A stretch of DNA of 64,000 nucleotides, taken from the NCBI RefSeq assembly GCF_900110765.1, contig NZ_FOEO01000009.1:1-64000 (forward strand), given 5' to 3'. Numbering within the stretch: position 1 is the first letter of the stretch; every line of letters starts with the position of its first letter. Shown piece by piece: positions 34,252 through 43,427 of the stretch. This DNA comes from Pseudomonas sp. NFACC02 (GTDB lineage: Bacteria; Pseudomonadota; Gammaproteobacteria; Pseudomonadales; Pseudomonadaceae). The translations under genes and the position numbers were made by a program. The notes beneath the pieces are model-generated. The model searched no databases. It saw only the letters and a program-made list of their open reading frames with translations, and was not told the DNA's origin.

Positions 34252-35076
34252 ATGCCCAACCTGTGTTCATCGCCGTTGCGGCAGACTGCTTACGAACAAC
34301 CCTGGTTCGTACTCAACTCCTCACAGTATTCGGTCATGCCTTCCGAGCACCCGGCGATTTCGCATTTCTACGCCTTCGATGTCGCTCACTCGGCTGATCT
34401 GCTGGCGGTGCCGGATGGCTGCGTGGATATCGTGTTCGACTGTGACGCAACGCGCCCAAGCGTGAGGATTTGTGGTACGCCGCTGGAGGCGCAGCAGGTC
34501 GAACTGCTGGAGGGTCACCACTACTTCGGCGTGCGCTTTGCGCCGGGGGTCATTCCAGGTTTCATCAACGTCGTGGCCGAGGACCTGACCGAACAGGAAT
34601 GGAACCTGCTGGAAGTATCGACCTTTGCCCAGCGCATTTTCGAGAGCATCGTCCAGGCCCCGCTGCTGCAGGAGCAGATCAAGCTGTTCAGCGATTACCT
34701 GGCCCCGCGCCTCATCGGCCGAAGCTCGAAGCTCACGACCATGGTCATCCAGCACGCGCTTGCGCATCGCGGGGACCTGCGTATTCAGCAGCTCGAAGAA
34801 CTCAGCGGGTACACCAGCCGCACCATTCATCGCCAGTTCAGCCAGGACACCGGCCTGTCGCCCAAGACGTTCTGCCGGATCATTCGCTGCCAGGCGGCGC
34901 TGGAAACCCTGAACACCCGGCAGGACGTATCGTTCTCAGACCTGGCCCTGGACCTGGGCTTTTCCGATCAATCGCATTTCCTGCGCGACTTCAAGAAGCT
35001 AGTCAGTACGACGCCCTGCGATTACCAGCGAAAAATGCTGCAGAGCGCCTACGCCGAGCGCATCCGCTTCGCTTGA
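34252..35076 (+). CDS. AraC-family regulator with DUF6597-like N-domain
   Basis: 274 residues from the ATG at 34252 (AAGG upstream). The C-terminal AraC domain has two HTHs: LRIQQLEELSGYTSRTIHRQF and VSFSDLALDLGFSDQSHFLRDF. The N-terminal half (VPDGCVDIVFDCD, GVRFAPGVIPGF) resembles the sensor part seen in AraC proteins with a DUF6597 domain. Divergent from the TynB-like gene across 183 bases, so it probably controls that operon. Confidence 0.8.
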   Translation: MPNLCSSPLRQTAYEQPWFVLNSSQYSVMPSEHPAISHFYAFDVAHSADLLAVPDGCVDIVFDCDATRPSVRICGTPLEAQQVELLEGHHYFGVRFAPGVIPGFINVVAEDLTEQEWNLLEVSTFAQRIFESIVQAPLLQEQIKLFSDYLAPRLIGRSSKLTTMVIQHALAHRGDLRIQQLEELSGYTSRTIHRQFSQDTGLSPKTFCRIIRCQAALETLNTRQDVSFSDLALDLGFSDQSHFLRDFKKLVSTTPCDYQRKMLQSAYAERIRFA

Positions 35077-35114
35077 ATGCTTCGACCGGCCGTTGATGCG
35101 GCGACCTACGAAAG

Positions 35115-35457
35115 CGCATGGCGCGCTTCGCTTTTGATCTTGATCTTCATACCGCAGCAGGCCAGACACCACAAAGCGCGACTTGGGTGCAGGCCAAACG
35201 CAGACGACGCGCAGTGGGCCGAGCGGCATGGATGCCGCGAGAGCGCCGTCAGGACATGGATGTCCGTTCGACGCGGGTCCACGGAGCGTCGTCGGAGTGC
35301 GGGTACCCGACGAAGTCGGGCCTAACCAGGAGCCGGACCCTTGGCTGCCTCTTGAAACAAAGAGGGGGTCTTTTCAAGTAACCCGCCGAAGGCGGAACGC
35401 TTCTGCCGTTAGGCAGAACCAAAAATAAGCGTCACCCCAAATAGTGGAAATACGCAC
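35115..35457 (-). repeat. Dispersed repeat, copy 2 (inverted)
   Basis: Reverse-complement match of 45191-45515 and of 1-150. Landmarks read on the plus strand: GACTTGGGTGCAGGCCAAAC, GACATGGATGTCCGTTCG and AATAGTGGAAATACGCACC. No gene is seen in 35077-35499. Confidence 0.75.
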
Positions 35458-35499
35458 CTACAAGCCTGGCCAGTTCCCGCTTTGGCGCGCTTCGTCGTA

Positions 35500-36450
35500 T
35501 CAGGACGACGCCCGGCGCGTTTCGGACGGCGACTCACCGAACAGCTCGCGGTAATGCGTGGCGAAATGGCTCAGGTGAAAAAAGCCCATCGCCACGGCGA
35601 TCTCACCGATGTTCTTCTCGCTCGCAGGGGTTGCGATCAACTGTCGCCTGACGGCGTTGAGGCGCAAGTTGCGCAAGTACTCGACCGGTCGCATATCGGT
35701 GACGGCCTGAAAACTGTTCTGCAGGGTCCTGCGGCTGACGCGTAGCTGTTCACACAGATCGAGAATGCTCAACGGCGTATCGCCACTGGCAATGATCAAC
35801 TCCTGGCTGCGCCGGACCAGGTAGGCGCTGACGGCGAAATTGCCACGCCGGCAACGCACCTCGTCGCCGGCATGGCTGAACAGATCGAGAAACGCACCCA
35901 GCAATTCGTCTTCCAGCATCTTTTCCGAGACTGGGGTTATAGCACCCGCATGTTCCAGAAAGTGACGAAACAGCGGGTGGATGCGCTGGCGAATGCGCAA
36001 CAGTAACGTTTCATCCACGCTGAGCGCAGACACGCTGGTCAAGCGTTTGAGCTGGTCGCCAGAGAGTTCGAAGGCGGCCAGTTTGGCAAAGCGCAAGGCG
36101 TCGACGTTGAGTGCAAAAAAATGCGTGCCTTGCGGCGCATGCAACACGAACTCTTCGCCGTCACGCAACAACACCACGCTTTGCGCGCTCACCTGCTGGC
36201 CTTGAACCACCGGCGGGCTGCCCAATGACATGGCCGCACACAAGCGGCCTTTGGGCGAGCGGCCATGCTGCACAACACGTTTATCCAGCACCTCCTGGAA
36301 GATCTGGAAACGATCGCCGGACAACTGCCACAGTTCGCTGTTCAGGCAACCACGACCGAGTTGGTCATACACCTGCTGCCAGCCCTGGATCGAGCCGGCG
36401 TGCTGTTGAGAGTCATTGAAGGTACGGACTTCGGCGAGCATATACGTCAT
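35500..36450 (-). CDS. AraC-family regulator, EutR-like subtype
   Basis: 316 residues. The C-terminal DNA-binding domain carries LDLCEQLRVSRRTLQNSFQAVTDM and the second HTH IGEIAVAMGFFHLSHFATHYRELF. It is a relative of the AraC gene at 54952-55968 (both have ERxHQGFFHLSHFA-type ends). It is the last gene of the leftward run that starts with the ThDP enzyme, 41 bases after the hydratase, so it may sense a pathway compound and regulate it. Confidence 0.82.
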   Translation of the reverse strand: MTYMLAEVRTFNDSQQHAGSIQGWQQVYDQLGRGCLNSELWQLSGDRFQIFQEVLDKRVVQHGRSPKGRLCAAMSLGSPPVVQGQQVSAQSVVLLRDGEEFVLHAPQGTHFFALNVDALRFAKLAAFELSGDQLKRLTSVSALSVDETLLLRIRQRIHPLFRHFLEHAGAITPVSEKMLEDELLGAFLDLFSHAGDEVRCRRGNFAVSAYLVRRSQELIIASGDTPLSILDLCEQLRVSRRTLQNSFQAVTDMRPVEYLRNLRLNAVRRQLIATPASEKNIGEIAVAMGFFHLSHFATHYRELFGESPSETRRASS

Positions 36451-36491
36451 TCCTCGGCGGCCAGCTTATTGTTCTTGGCCTGCAGGCGGGC

Positions 36492-37298
36492 TCAGTCATC
36501 CATAACAGTCGCGGGTGATTGCGCAGGCCCGAGGCCTGCGTGGAAATCCAAAGCCAGTTCCGTGCCAAGCATGCGCAAGCGATAGGCGCCCGGTTGTATG
36601 TCCAGCGGTGCCAGCAATGCACCGGTCAGCACCACCTGCCCGGCGTCCACGCAATGACCGTCTGCCAACAGGCGCCGCACCAGCCAGCACAGGTTGAACA
36701 GAGGGCTGTCTTCGCGCGCCAGGGTATCACCGCCACCGAGCAGCGCGCCCTCATGCTCCAGGCGATAGTCCACGCAGGCATGCCGCACCGCATCGAACGG
36801 CACACGCGGCCCGACGCAGTAAAGCCCTGCGGCGGCGTTATCGGCCAGGAACGCGCCAAGCCCGAAAGCCCAGCCCTGCCAGCGGCAGTCTGCGATTTCG
36901 AAGGCCGGGGCCACCTCGGCAATGGCCGCCAGAATCTCCATGTCAGGGTAATCGCCCGGCGCCAGGGTCCGCCCGAACACCAGCGCCAGTTCAACCTCAA
37001 GCTTGGGCTGTATCAGCCGCTCGAACGGCACCGCGCTGCCCGGCTCGACCGCCATGGCAGACGTGAGCGCGCCATACACCGGTTCGTCGAGGCCAAAACG
37101 CGCCTGCGCCGCCCGGCCGGCGAACGCCACCTTCCAGCCGCTCAGGCGTTCGCCATCCGCCAGGCGCTGAGCCAGGCCCTGGCGCAACAGCGCATACCCT
37201 TGCTGTTTGTCCAGCGCCTCGGGCGGCAACGGTGCAATGGCCCGGGCCCCGTGCCGGGCCTCGTGCAGTCGGTCGAGCAACGCGTCAGCGCCACTCAT
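36492..37298 (-). CDS. 2-keto-4-pentenoate hydratase / 4-oxalocrotonate decarboxylase family
   Basis: 268 residues, usual length for MhpD/DmpE/DmpH proteins. LSGWKVAFAGRAAQARFG, KLEVELALVFGR (metal-binding Glu pair) and FEIADCRWQGW are family marks. Such enzymes add water to 2-hydroxypenta-2,4-dienoates or decarboxylate oxalocrotonate after meta cleavage. The start overlaps the monooxygenase stop by 4 bases, so the two are translationally coupled. No aldolase or acylating aldehyde dehydrogenase follows here. Confidence 0.85.
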   Translation of the reverse strand: MSGADALLDRLHEARHGARAIAPLPPEALDKQQGYALLRQGLAQRLADGERLSGWKVAFAGRAAQARFGLDEPVYGALTSAMAVEPGSAVPFERLIQPKLEVELALVFGRTLAPGDYPDMEILAAIAEVAPAFEIADCRWQGWAFGLGAFLADNAAAGLYCVGPRVPFDAVRHACVDYRLEHEGALLGGGDTLAREDSPLFNLCWLVRRLLADGHCVDAGQVVLTGALLAPLDIQPGAYRLRMLGTELALDFHAGLGPAQSPATVMDD

Positions 37299-38902
37299 GA
37301 CAGTTGCTCCGCCAGCTTGCGCAGCACGCCGTCAAGCCGCTCAGGCGTGGTGATGGCGGCAACGAAGCGGTCCGGACGCACTACAACGATGCAGTCACGC
37401 ACCTTGGAGAACCATTCGCCCAGGCGGTTATCCACGTCTTCCACACTCCGGGCACCATTGGCGGTCAACGGCTGGTTACGCCCCACGCCGCTGCGCGAGC
37501 GATTGACCTGGATGAAACGTGTATCCCACCGCGTCCAGTACTCGGCCATCGGTTCGCTGAGGTGCTCGCGTGGGTTCACGCGATAACCCAGCACGGCATA
37601 CCCCTTGCCGAGCACCTCGTCCAGGCGCCGACGCTGACCCTGGTCGTCTTCGATATTCGGCTGGATGAACAACTGCCCGACCAGGTCATCCTCACGCAAC
37701 TCGGCACGCTCGTGATGCACCAGCCCCTTGGTGATGGTGGCCTTGGGTTTGAACTTGAATTCCAGCAAGTGGGAGCGCAGGTTATCCACGCTGTTGACCG
37801 CCTGGAACAGCCAGTCGCGCACGCCGGCCATCAGCGGGTTGGTCAAGCCCAGTACCGCACCCATGTTGTCGGCCAGCGCCACCAGTTCGGTCGCGTGGCC
37901 ACGCCGCTCCTGATCGTAGGTCGCGAGGATCGACGGCGCCGCGCGGCCCTGAATGATCGCTGCCAGTTTCCAGGCCACGTTGGCCACGTCGCGCAGGCCC
38001 GAGTTGAGACCCTGCCCGGCCCACGGCGGGGAGATATGCGCGGCGTCGCCCACCAGTGCCACACGCCCCTCGACAAAGCGCGCCGCGACCCGCGAGTGGT
38101 GGGTATAGGCTCGGATACGGATGATGTTGAGGTTGTCCACGGCATCGCCGATATGCCCGTGGATCAGTTTGCGAATCGTCGCCTCTTCGCACATCTTCGA
38201 TTCGTCTTCGCCCTCCATCAGCATGAACTCCCAACGTCGCTGCTGGTAAGGGAGGTAGATGCACACGAAGGGCCGCTGCGGGTCGGCATGCAGCGCCGTG
38301 TAGGGCGCATCCAGTGTGTCGTTGGCGGTGTCGACCACCACCCATTTGCGCGGGTGGGTCAGCCCGAGCAGTTCGATGCCGAGCTTTTTGCGCACGGTGG
38401 AGCGTCCGCCGTCGGCCCCGATCACATAGTCGGCCTGCAGCTGGTAGATTTCACCGTCGGCATCGCGCACCCGCAGGGTCACGCAGTGCTCGTCCTGCTC
38501 CAGTTCGAGCAGTTCATGGCCTTGGCGCAACGCCACGCTGGCATGCTGCCCGAGGTGTTCACGCAGCGTACCTTCAAGCAACTGCTGCATGAAGATGTTG
38601 CGCATCGGCCAGCCGTAATGCGCGGTGCTTGGCTTGACCTCGGCGAAGCACACCCCACGCGCGTTGTAATAGCGCAGCGGTACGTCGCAGATCATGTCGC
38701 GCACTGCCAGCTCGGCGATGCCGATGCCCTGCAGCACACGCAACGCCTCATCGTCCATGCCCACTGCACGGGGATAAGGCAGGATGCCGTCGGCCAGCTC
38801 AAGGACGACGCAGTCGACACCGTACATTCCCATGTAGTGCGCGGCCGTAATGCCGTTGGGGCCACCGCCCACGATGACAACCTGGGTCTTCTCCTGCTTC
38901 AT
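37295..38902 (-). CDS. MhpA-like FAD-dependent aromatic hydroxylase
   Basis: 535 residues from the ATG at 38902 (a GTG one codon earlier is possible; GGTGGA is upstream). FAD motif VGGGPNGITAAHYMG (11-25), the DG motif in IGADGGRSTVRK, and the GD segment VGDAAHISPPWAGQGLNSG. This is the single-component flavin hydroxylase family of MhpA (3-(3-hydroxyphenyl)propionate hydroxylase), which hydroxylates a phenol with NADH. It would make the catechol-like ring for the extradiol-type protein downstream in the pathway. Substrate unknown. Confidence 0.85.
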   Translation of the reverse strand: MKQEKTQVVIVGGGPNGITAAHYMGMYGVDCVVLELADGILPYPRAVGMDDEALRVLQGIGIAELAVRDMICDVPLRYYNARGVCFAEVKPSTAHYGWPMRNIFMQQLLEGTLREHLGQHASVALRQGHELLELEQDEHCVTLRVRDADGEIYQLQADYVIGADGGRSTVRKKLGIELLGLTHPRKWVVVDTANDTLDAPYTALHADPQRPFVCIYLPYQQRRWEFMLMEGEDESKMCEEATIRKLIHGHIGDAVDNLNIIRIRAYTHHSRVAARFVEGRVALVGDAAHISPPWAGQGLNSGLRDVANVAWKLAAIIQGRAAPSILATYDQERRGHATELVALADNMGAVLGLTNPLMAGVRDWLFQAVNSVDNLRSHLLEFKFKPKATITKGLVHHERAELREDDLVGQLFIQPNIEDDQGQRRRLDEVLGKGYAVLGYRVNPREHLSEPMAEYWTRWDTRFIQVNRSRSGVGRNQPLTANGARSVEDVDNRLGEWFSKVRDCIVVVRPDRFVAAITTPERLDGVLRKLAEQLS

Positions 38903-38962
38903 CACTGTCCACCGCTTTTTTGTTGTGATTTGAGTCCGGCACCGCTTGAGCCTGCGCGTTTG

Positions 38963-39565
38963 TCAGTGCAGACCGTCCAGGCCTTTTACGTCTTCGGCTT
39001 TCAGCCCGCCCAACCGCGCATGCAGGCGTCCGCGTGTGGCGAAGGCCCAGATCACGACGATCTCGTCCGGCGAAGGGCCGTCGCCGAAGGTCAACGAGAA
39101 ACTGTCGTAATGCGAGCGCACGTACAAGGCGTCCTTGTGTGCCAGCGGCACGTCGATGGTCGAGCCTGGACCGCCCCGCTTGCCGGTGGACGGCACCCAC
39201 GATTTGCCACCGCCCAGGGCGACGCGGATCGGGTCGGCGGCCGGGTTGGTCAGCAACGCATTACCGTGCTCGTACTCGCCTGCGCTGCCCACCAGGATGG
39301 CCTTGCCGTAGCTTTGAATCTGGCGCGAACCGGCCAGGGCCTGGATGCGCCGGCCGAACTCTTCGCCCAACAGCGGCGAAGGCTCGATCAATTGCGAAAG
39401 GTCTTCGCTGTAGCCGCCGGCATACGGGTTGGCGATCACCGCGGCGACGGCGTATTTGAACACCGGTTCACCATCGGCCAACCGGCCGGTTTCATTGGCC
39501 AGGGTCTCTTCAACGAAGGTGTACCATTTGCGGATGTGATAGCTGGCGAAATTTGCGGTTTTCAT
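38963..39565 (-). CDS. PF06684-type (amino acid synthesis family) protein
   Basis: 200 residues. Motifs KYAVAAVIANPYAGGYSEDLS, YGKAILVGSAGEYEHGNALL and RSHYDSFSLTFGDGPSPDE fit the family annotated as amino acid synthesis (former DUF1185). Its biochemical activity is not known to me. It occurs here in an aromatic-degradation-type operon, 60 bases before the monooxygenase and 15 after the VOC protein. Confidence 0.75.
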   Translation of the reverse strand: MKTANFASYHIRKWYTFVEETLANETGRLADGEPVFKYAVAAVIANPYAGGYSEDLSQLIEPSPLLGEEFGRRIQALAGSRQIQSYGKAILVGSAGEYEHGNALLTNPAADPIRVALGGGKSWVPSTGKRGGPGSTIDVPLAHKDALYVRSHYDSFSLTFGDGPSPDEIVVIWAFATRGRLHARLGGLKAEDVKGLDGLH

Positions 39566-39580
39566 CAGGTCTGCCTCTGT

Positions 39581-40039
39581 TCAAAGGGGGTCGAGCGGGT
39601 CGAGCGTGATGTTGCGACTCGGCGCACCGGCGGCCTTGAAGCGGGCCTTGCCGCACGCGTCGTCATGCTCGGTTTCGAGAAAAAACTCCATGCGATTGCA
39701 ATCGGGATCGTTGAAATACAGGCCGTTGCCGATTTCATGATCGGTAATTTTCACCACCTCGACGCCCTTCTTCAGCAACATGCCGTAGAGCTGGCGCAAG
39801 GTGTTCATGTCACCGGCGATTTCCAATCCGTAGTGCTGCAGGCCCAGCCCGCCCTGATGGGCGCCGGGCTCTGCGCGAATCAACGCGATGTCGTGATGCT
39901 TGGTGCCAAACGCCATCATCACCCAGCTCTCGCCGCGGGCACTTTCGTGCATGCCCAGAATGTCGGCGTACCAGCGCGCCGACACATCAGGATCACTCAC
40001 CCAGAGCGATAAGTGAGTTCGAAGGATTTCGACTTTCAT
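39581..40039 (-). CDS. VOC-family extradiol-dioxygenase-like protein
   Basis: 152 residues, single VOC domain pair. A possible metal triad is complete: H9 (THLSLWV), H69 (LQHYGLEI) and E118 (NRMEFFLE). Such small type I proteins include extradiol ring-cleavage enzymes and glyoxalase-like enzymes. With an MhpA-like hydroxylase and an MhpD-like hydratase in the same operon, ring cleavage is the likelier job. Start taken as the ATG at 40039. Confidence 0.78.
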   Translation of the reverse strand: MKVEILRTHLSLWVSDPDVSARWYADILGMHESARGESWVMMAFGTKHHDIALIRAEPGAHQGGLGLQHYGLEIAGDMNTLRQLYGMLLKKGVEVVKITDHEIGNGLYFNDPDCNRMEFFLETEHDDACGKARFKAAGAPSRNITLDPLDPL

Positions 40040-40050
40040 CACCGTTTACC

Positions 40051-41091
40051 TCAGTTTTTCTTGACGATGGATTGATGCCCGGCCTTGATTTGCGCCACGG
40101 CGGGCGTCCACAGCACATCGGCGATCTCGCTGAATTCGCGCCAGTGCTTCTGCCAGCCATCACCGCCGTTGTCGGACGTAAACAGGTGCCCATACTTGGT
40201 GCCCGCCACAATCTGGCGCGGGTTGGCCGGGTTGAAGGCAATCGCCCATACACAGGAATTAGGCTGCTGTGGCAGCGGCAACACGTTCCAGCTGAGCGCG
40301 GCATCACGGGAGACGAGGATCTTGCTGGTGGTGCCCGGCGTACCATCGGAAATGCTCAGGTACAGCTCGTTTTGCGTACCCAGCGGCGCATTCATGGCGC
40401 GCACGTAGTACAGGCCGAAGGCTTCGCGACCGATAATGCCGGTCCAGGTCAGTCCTTCGTCCAGGCTGCGGTAGACCGCATTGACGCAGACCACCACGAT
40501 GACTTTATCACCGTGATTGGGCAGTACCAGGATGTTGTGGATGTCCGAGTTGTAGTCCCACAGCAGCCGGTCGTCGATGCGGGTCCAACTGTCGCCGCCG
40601 TCACGGGAGTGGAACAACCCGCCCTCCTCCAGGCCGAACCAGAGCTGGTTGCGGTCGGTGGGGTCATACGCGAAGGCCAGCAGGCGAGGACGACTGACAC
40701 CGTCGCAGAACTCGGGGATCTCCACCGGCGCGCGGTCCCAATTCAGACCGCCGTCCAGGGTGCGCCACAACACGGCACGCGAAGGCGCGCCGGTGCCGAC
40801 GAAAATCCGCTGTGCATCCTGCGGGTCAACCGCCACTTTCCACACGGTCTGCCCGTTGAAAGGCGAATCGATGCGCTGCCAACGCCCGCCGGTGTCGTGG
40901 CTCACACACAAGCCCACATCGGTACCGGCGTAGATCCGCTCGGGCGTGTCGGGGTGCAGGCTCAGGGATCGGGTGATGGCATCGAACTCAAGGTCCTGCC
41001 CCAGGCCCAGGCGATGCCAGGTACGGCCATCGTCGGCACTGCGGATCACCGCTTGCCCGACGGTGGCGACCAAAAGGGTTCCGTTACTCAT
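40051..41091 (-). CDS. BNR/Asp-box beta-propeller protein
   Basis: 346 residues from the ATG at 41091 with GAGGAG 8 bases upstream. At least six Asp-box-like repeats (S-x-D-x-G-x-x-W) are visible: SADDGRTW, SHDTGGRW, SRDGGDSW, SLDEGLTW, SRDAALSW and SDNGGDGW. These belong to sialidase/YCF48-like propellers. No signal peptide is seen, so it is probably cytoplasmic. Not a sialidase by evident active site; possibly a lactonase, hydrolase or assembly factor for a pathway enzyme. Function unknown. Confidence 0.75.
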   Translation of the reverse strand: MSNGTLLVATVGQAVIRSADDGRTWHRLGLGQDLEFDAITRSLSLHPDTPERIYAGTDVGLCVSHDTGGRWQRIDSPFNGQTVWKVAVDPQDAQRIFVGTGAPSRAVLWRTLDGGLNWDRAPVEIPEFCDGVSRPRLLAFAYDPTDRNQLWFGLEEGGLFHSRDGGDSWTRIDDRLLWDYNSDIHNILVLPNHGDKVIVVVCVNAVYRSLDEGLTWTGIIGREAFGLYYVRAMNAPLGTQNELYLSISDGTPGTTSKILVSRDAALSWNVLPLPQQPNSCVWAIAFNPANPRQIVAGTKYGHLFTSDNGGDGWQKHWREFSEIADVLWTPAVAQIKAGHQSIVKKN

Positions 41092-41103
41092 CTGTGACAC
41101 TCC

Positions 41104-41898
41104 TCAGATATAGATGCCACGGGTCAAACCGCCGTCGATGCCGATCGACTCACCCGTCACCGCCGCCGCTTTGGGCGACGCCAGGAAACCGATCAGCCAG
41201 CCCATCTCAATCGGTGCGAGGGTGCGGCGAATCGGCGTCGCATCGATGTAGGCCTGCTCGACCTGTTCCGCGGACTTGCCTTGCTTGACCGCTTCACGGT
41301 CGTACAGCTCCTGGATGTGCGGGGTGTCGACGACGCCGGGGTGAATCAGGTTGACCGTGATACCCGACGGGCCAAGCTGGTCGGACAGGGTCTTGGTCAT
41401 GTGCGCAATCGCCAGGTTGCGCATACCCGAGAGCACTTTGCTGCTGCGCCCGGTGAGGCCGCCGATGTTGATGATGCGACCGAAGCCGCCCGCCTTCATG
41501 TGCGGGGTCACGGCCTTGGCGCAACGGAAGTAGCCGATCACCTTGGTGTTGAGGTCCGACAGCAGCTCATCATCGCCGGCGTGTTCGATGTCATTGCGCA
41601 CCACACCCGATGGCGCCGCCGCACCGTTGACCAGGATGTCGATGCGGCCGAAATGCTTGTGCGCAGCCTCGACCATCTCCGACACGGCATTCATGTCGTT
41701 GGTGTCACAGAACAGCGGCAGCACTTCATTGCCGGTCTGCGCGCTGATCTCTTCGGCCGCCGTTTGCAGGAACGCCATGCGCCGCGCGCAGATCACCACC
41801 TTGCAGCCTTCCTCGGAGAGAAAACGTGCGACTTCCTTGCCGATGCCCATGCCGCCGCCGGTGACGATGGCCACGCGGCCTTTCAATTCCAGATCCAT
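41104..41898 (-). CDS. Atypical SDR lacking the Tyr-Lys catalytic pair
   Basis: 264 residues with a good SDR nucleotide site (TGGGMGIG, residues 13-20) and NGAAAPSG. At the catalytic position, where YxxxK should stand, it reads SGMRN (157-161), so Tyr and Lys are both missing. It may be a dehydrogenase with a different mechanism, a lyase-like or regulatory SDR. Located between the BNR protein (12 bases) and the ALDH (27 bases). Confidence 0.82.
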   Translation of the reverse strand: MDLELKGRVAIVTGGGMGIGKEVARFLSEEGCKVVICARRMAFLQTAAEEISAQTGNEVLPLFCDTNDMNAVSEMVEAAHKHFGRIDILVNGAAAPSGVVRNDIEHAGDDELLSDLNTKVIGYFRCAKAVTPHMKAGGFGRIINIGGLTGRSSKVLSGMRNLAIAHMTKTLSDQLGPSGITVNLIHPGVVDTPHIQELYDREAVKQGKSAEQVEQAYIDATPIRRTLAPIEMGWLIGFLASPKAAAVTGESIGIDGGLTRGIYI

Positions 41899-41925
41899 AG
41901 CTATTACCTCTTGTGATTATTCAGT

Positions 41926-43416
41926 TCAGGCCAGATCGACAAACACGCTTTTGGTCTCTGTGTAGGCGTCGATCACGTTCTTGCCCATTTCCCGGCCCCA
42001 GCCGGATTGTTTGTAGCCACCGAACGGTGAAGACGGATCGACGACGTTCCAACAGTTGATCCAGACCGAACCGGCCTTTAGCTGCGCCGCCACGCGGTGC
42101 GCCGAGCGCAGGTCGCGGGTCCACAGGCCGGCGGCGAGGCCATACGGCGAATCGTTGGCGCGCACTACCAGTTCGTCGATTTCGGTCCAGCTCATGACAG
42201 TGAGTACCGGCCCGAAGATCTCTTCGCGGGCCACGCAGGCGCGCTCGGCACGGTCGAGGAACACGCTCGGCTCGATGAAGTGCCCACGCTCCAGGTGCTC
42301 GGGACGGCCGCCGCCGCAGATCAGTTCGGCGCCTTCTTCCAGGCCCCGTTGCAGGTAGCCCTGGACGGTGCTCAACTGACGCGCGGACACCAGCGGGCCC
42401 ATGCTGGTGGCGGGGTCCAGGCCATTGCCAAGGACATGGGCGGCGGCATGGCGCTGGAGTTCTTCAAGCACCTGGTCAAGCACGCTGGCATGCACATACA
42501 GGCGCGAGCCAGCCGTACACACTTGGCCCTGGTTGTAGAAAATCCCGTCGGCGGCGCCCTTGGCGGCGCGCGCGATGTCGGCGTCGGGCAGGATGATGTT
42601 CGGCGATTTGCCGCCCAACTCCAGCGAGACCTTTTTCATGTTGCGGGTGGACGCCTGAGCGATCAGCCGCCCGACCTGGGTCGAGCCGGTAAAGGCGATC
42701 TTGTCCACGTCAGGGTGCTGCGCCAGCGGCGCGCCAGTGTCGATGCCCAGGCCGGTGATCAGGTTGACCACGCCCGCGGGGAAGCCGGCAGCCTCGATCA
42801 ACTGCACCAGACGGATCGCGATCAGCGGCGTCTGTTCGGCGGGCTTGAGCACCGCCACGCAACCGGTGGCCAGCGCCGGGCCGAGCTTCCACACGCACAT
42901 GGTCAGCGGGAAGTTCCACGGCACGATCAGCGCGCAGACACCGACCGGCTCGCGCAAGGTGTAGTTGAGCATGGGCGCGCCGCTGGCCGGCGATACAGGC
43001 AGCGTGCTGCCTTCGATCTTGGTGGGCCAGCCGGCGAAGTAGCGAATGATGTTCGCCGCGCTGGCCGCTTCTCCGCGGGCGTTGGCGATCGGCTTGCCGT
43101 TCTCCAGGGTGATCAGTTGCGCCAGCTCCTCGCGATGCTGGTCCAACAGATCGGCCAGGCGAAACAGCAACAGGCCGCGCTGCGCAGGTGACTGCAAGGC
43201 CCAAGTGCCGGTGAAGGCTGCGCGGGCGGCGGCAACGGCGGCATTCACATCGCGTTCATCGCCTTGGGCGACTTCGGTCAGGGCCTGTTCAGTGGCCGGG
43301 TTTTCCACGACAAAGCGGCGACCGCTGGCGGCGTCCTGCCAGCTACCGCCGATGAACAGGCGGCCGGGCTGCGCCAGGAACGCCTGGACGGCAGGTAACA
43401 ATTCAAGCTGTTGCAT
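41926..43416 (-). CDS. Aldehyde dehydrogenase
   Basis: 496 residues from the ATG at 43416 (GAGGGAG 7 bases upstream); the longer frame upstream lies inside the ThDP enzyme gene. E266 (SLELGGKSPN) and C300 (NQGQVCTAGSRL) are the catalytic residues. N-terminal LPAVQAFLAQ resembles phenylacetaldehyde dehydrogenases. It follows a thiamine-diphosphate decarboxylase-like enzyme by 11 bases, so it may oxidise the aldehyde that enzyme releases. Confidence 0.88.
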   Translation of the reverse strand: MQQLELLPAVQAFLAQPGRLFIGGSWQDAASGRRFVVENPATEQALTEVAQGDERDVNAAVAAARAAFTGTWALQSPAQRGLLLFRLADLLDQHREELAQLITLENGKPIANARGEAASAANIIRYFAGWPTKIEGSTLPVSPASGAPMLNYTLREPVGVCALIVPWNFPLTMCVWKLGPALATGCVAVLKPAEQTPLIAIRLVQLIEAAGFPAGVVNLITGLGIDTGAPLAQHPDVDKIAFTGSTQVGRLIAQASTRNMKKVSLELGGKSPNIILPDADIARAAKGAADGIFYNQGQVCTAGSRLYVHASVLDQVLEELQRHAAAHVLGNGLDPATSMGPLVSARQLSTVQGYLQRGLEEGAELICGGGRPEHLERGHFIEPSVFLDRAERACVAREEIFGPVLTVMSWTEIDELVVRANDSPYGLAAGLWTRDLRSAHRVAAQLKAGSVWINCWNVVDPSSPFGGYKQSGWGREMGKNVIDAYTETKSVFVDLA

Positions 43417-43427
43417 CGTCGACTCCC

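Noticed and set aside
35115..35457. Short open frames in the dispersed repeat
   Set aside because: The same peptides appear wherever the repeat does; they follow the DNA repeat and not a gene.
37304..40012. 902-codon plus-strand open frame
   Set aside because: It lies antisense to three well-supported genes (MhpA-like hydroxylase, PF06684, VOC). High GC keeps the opposite frame open; no family features.
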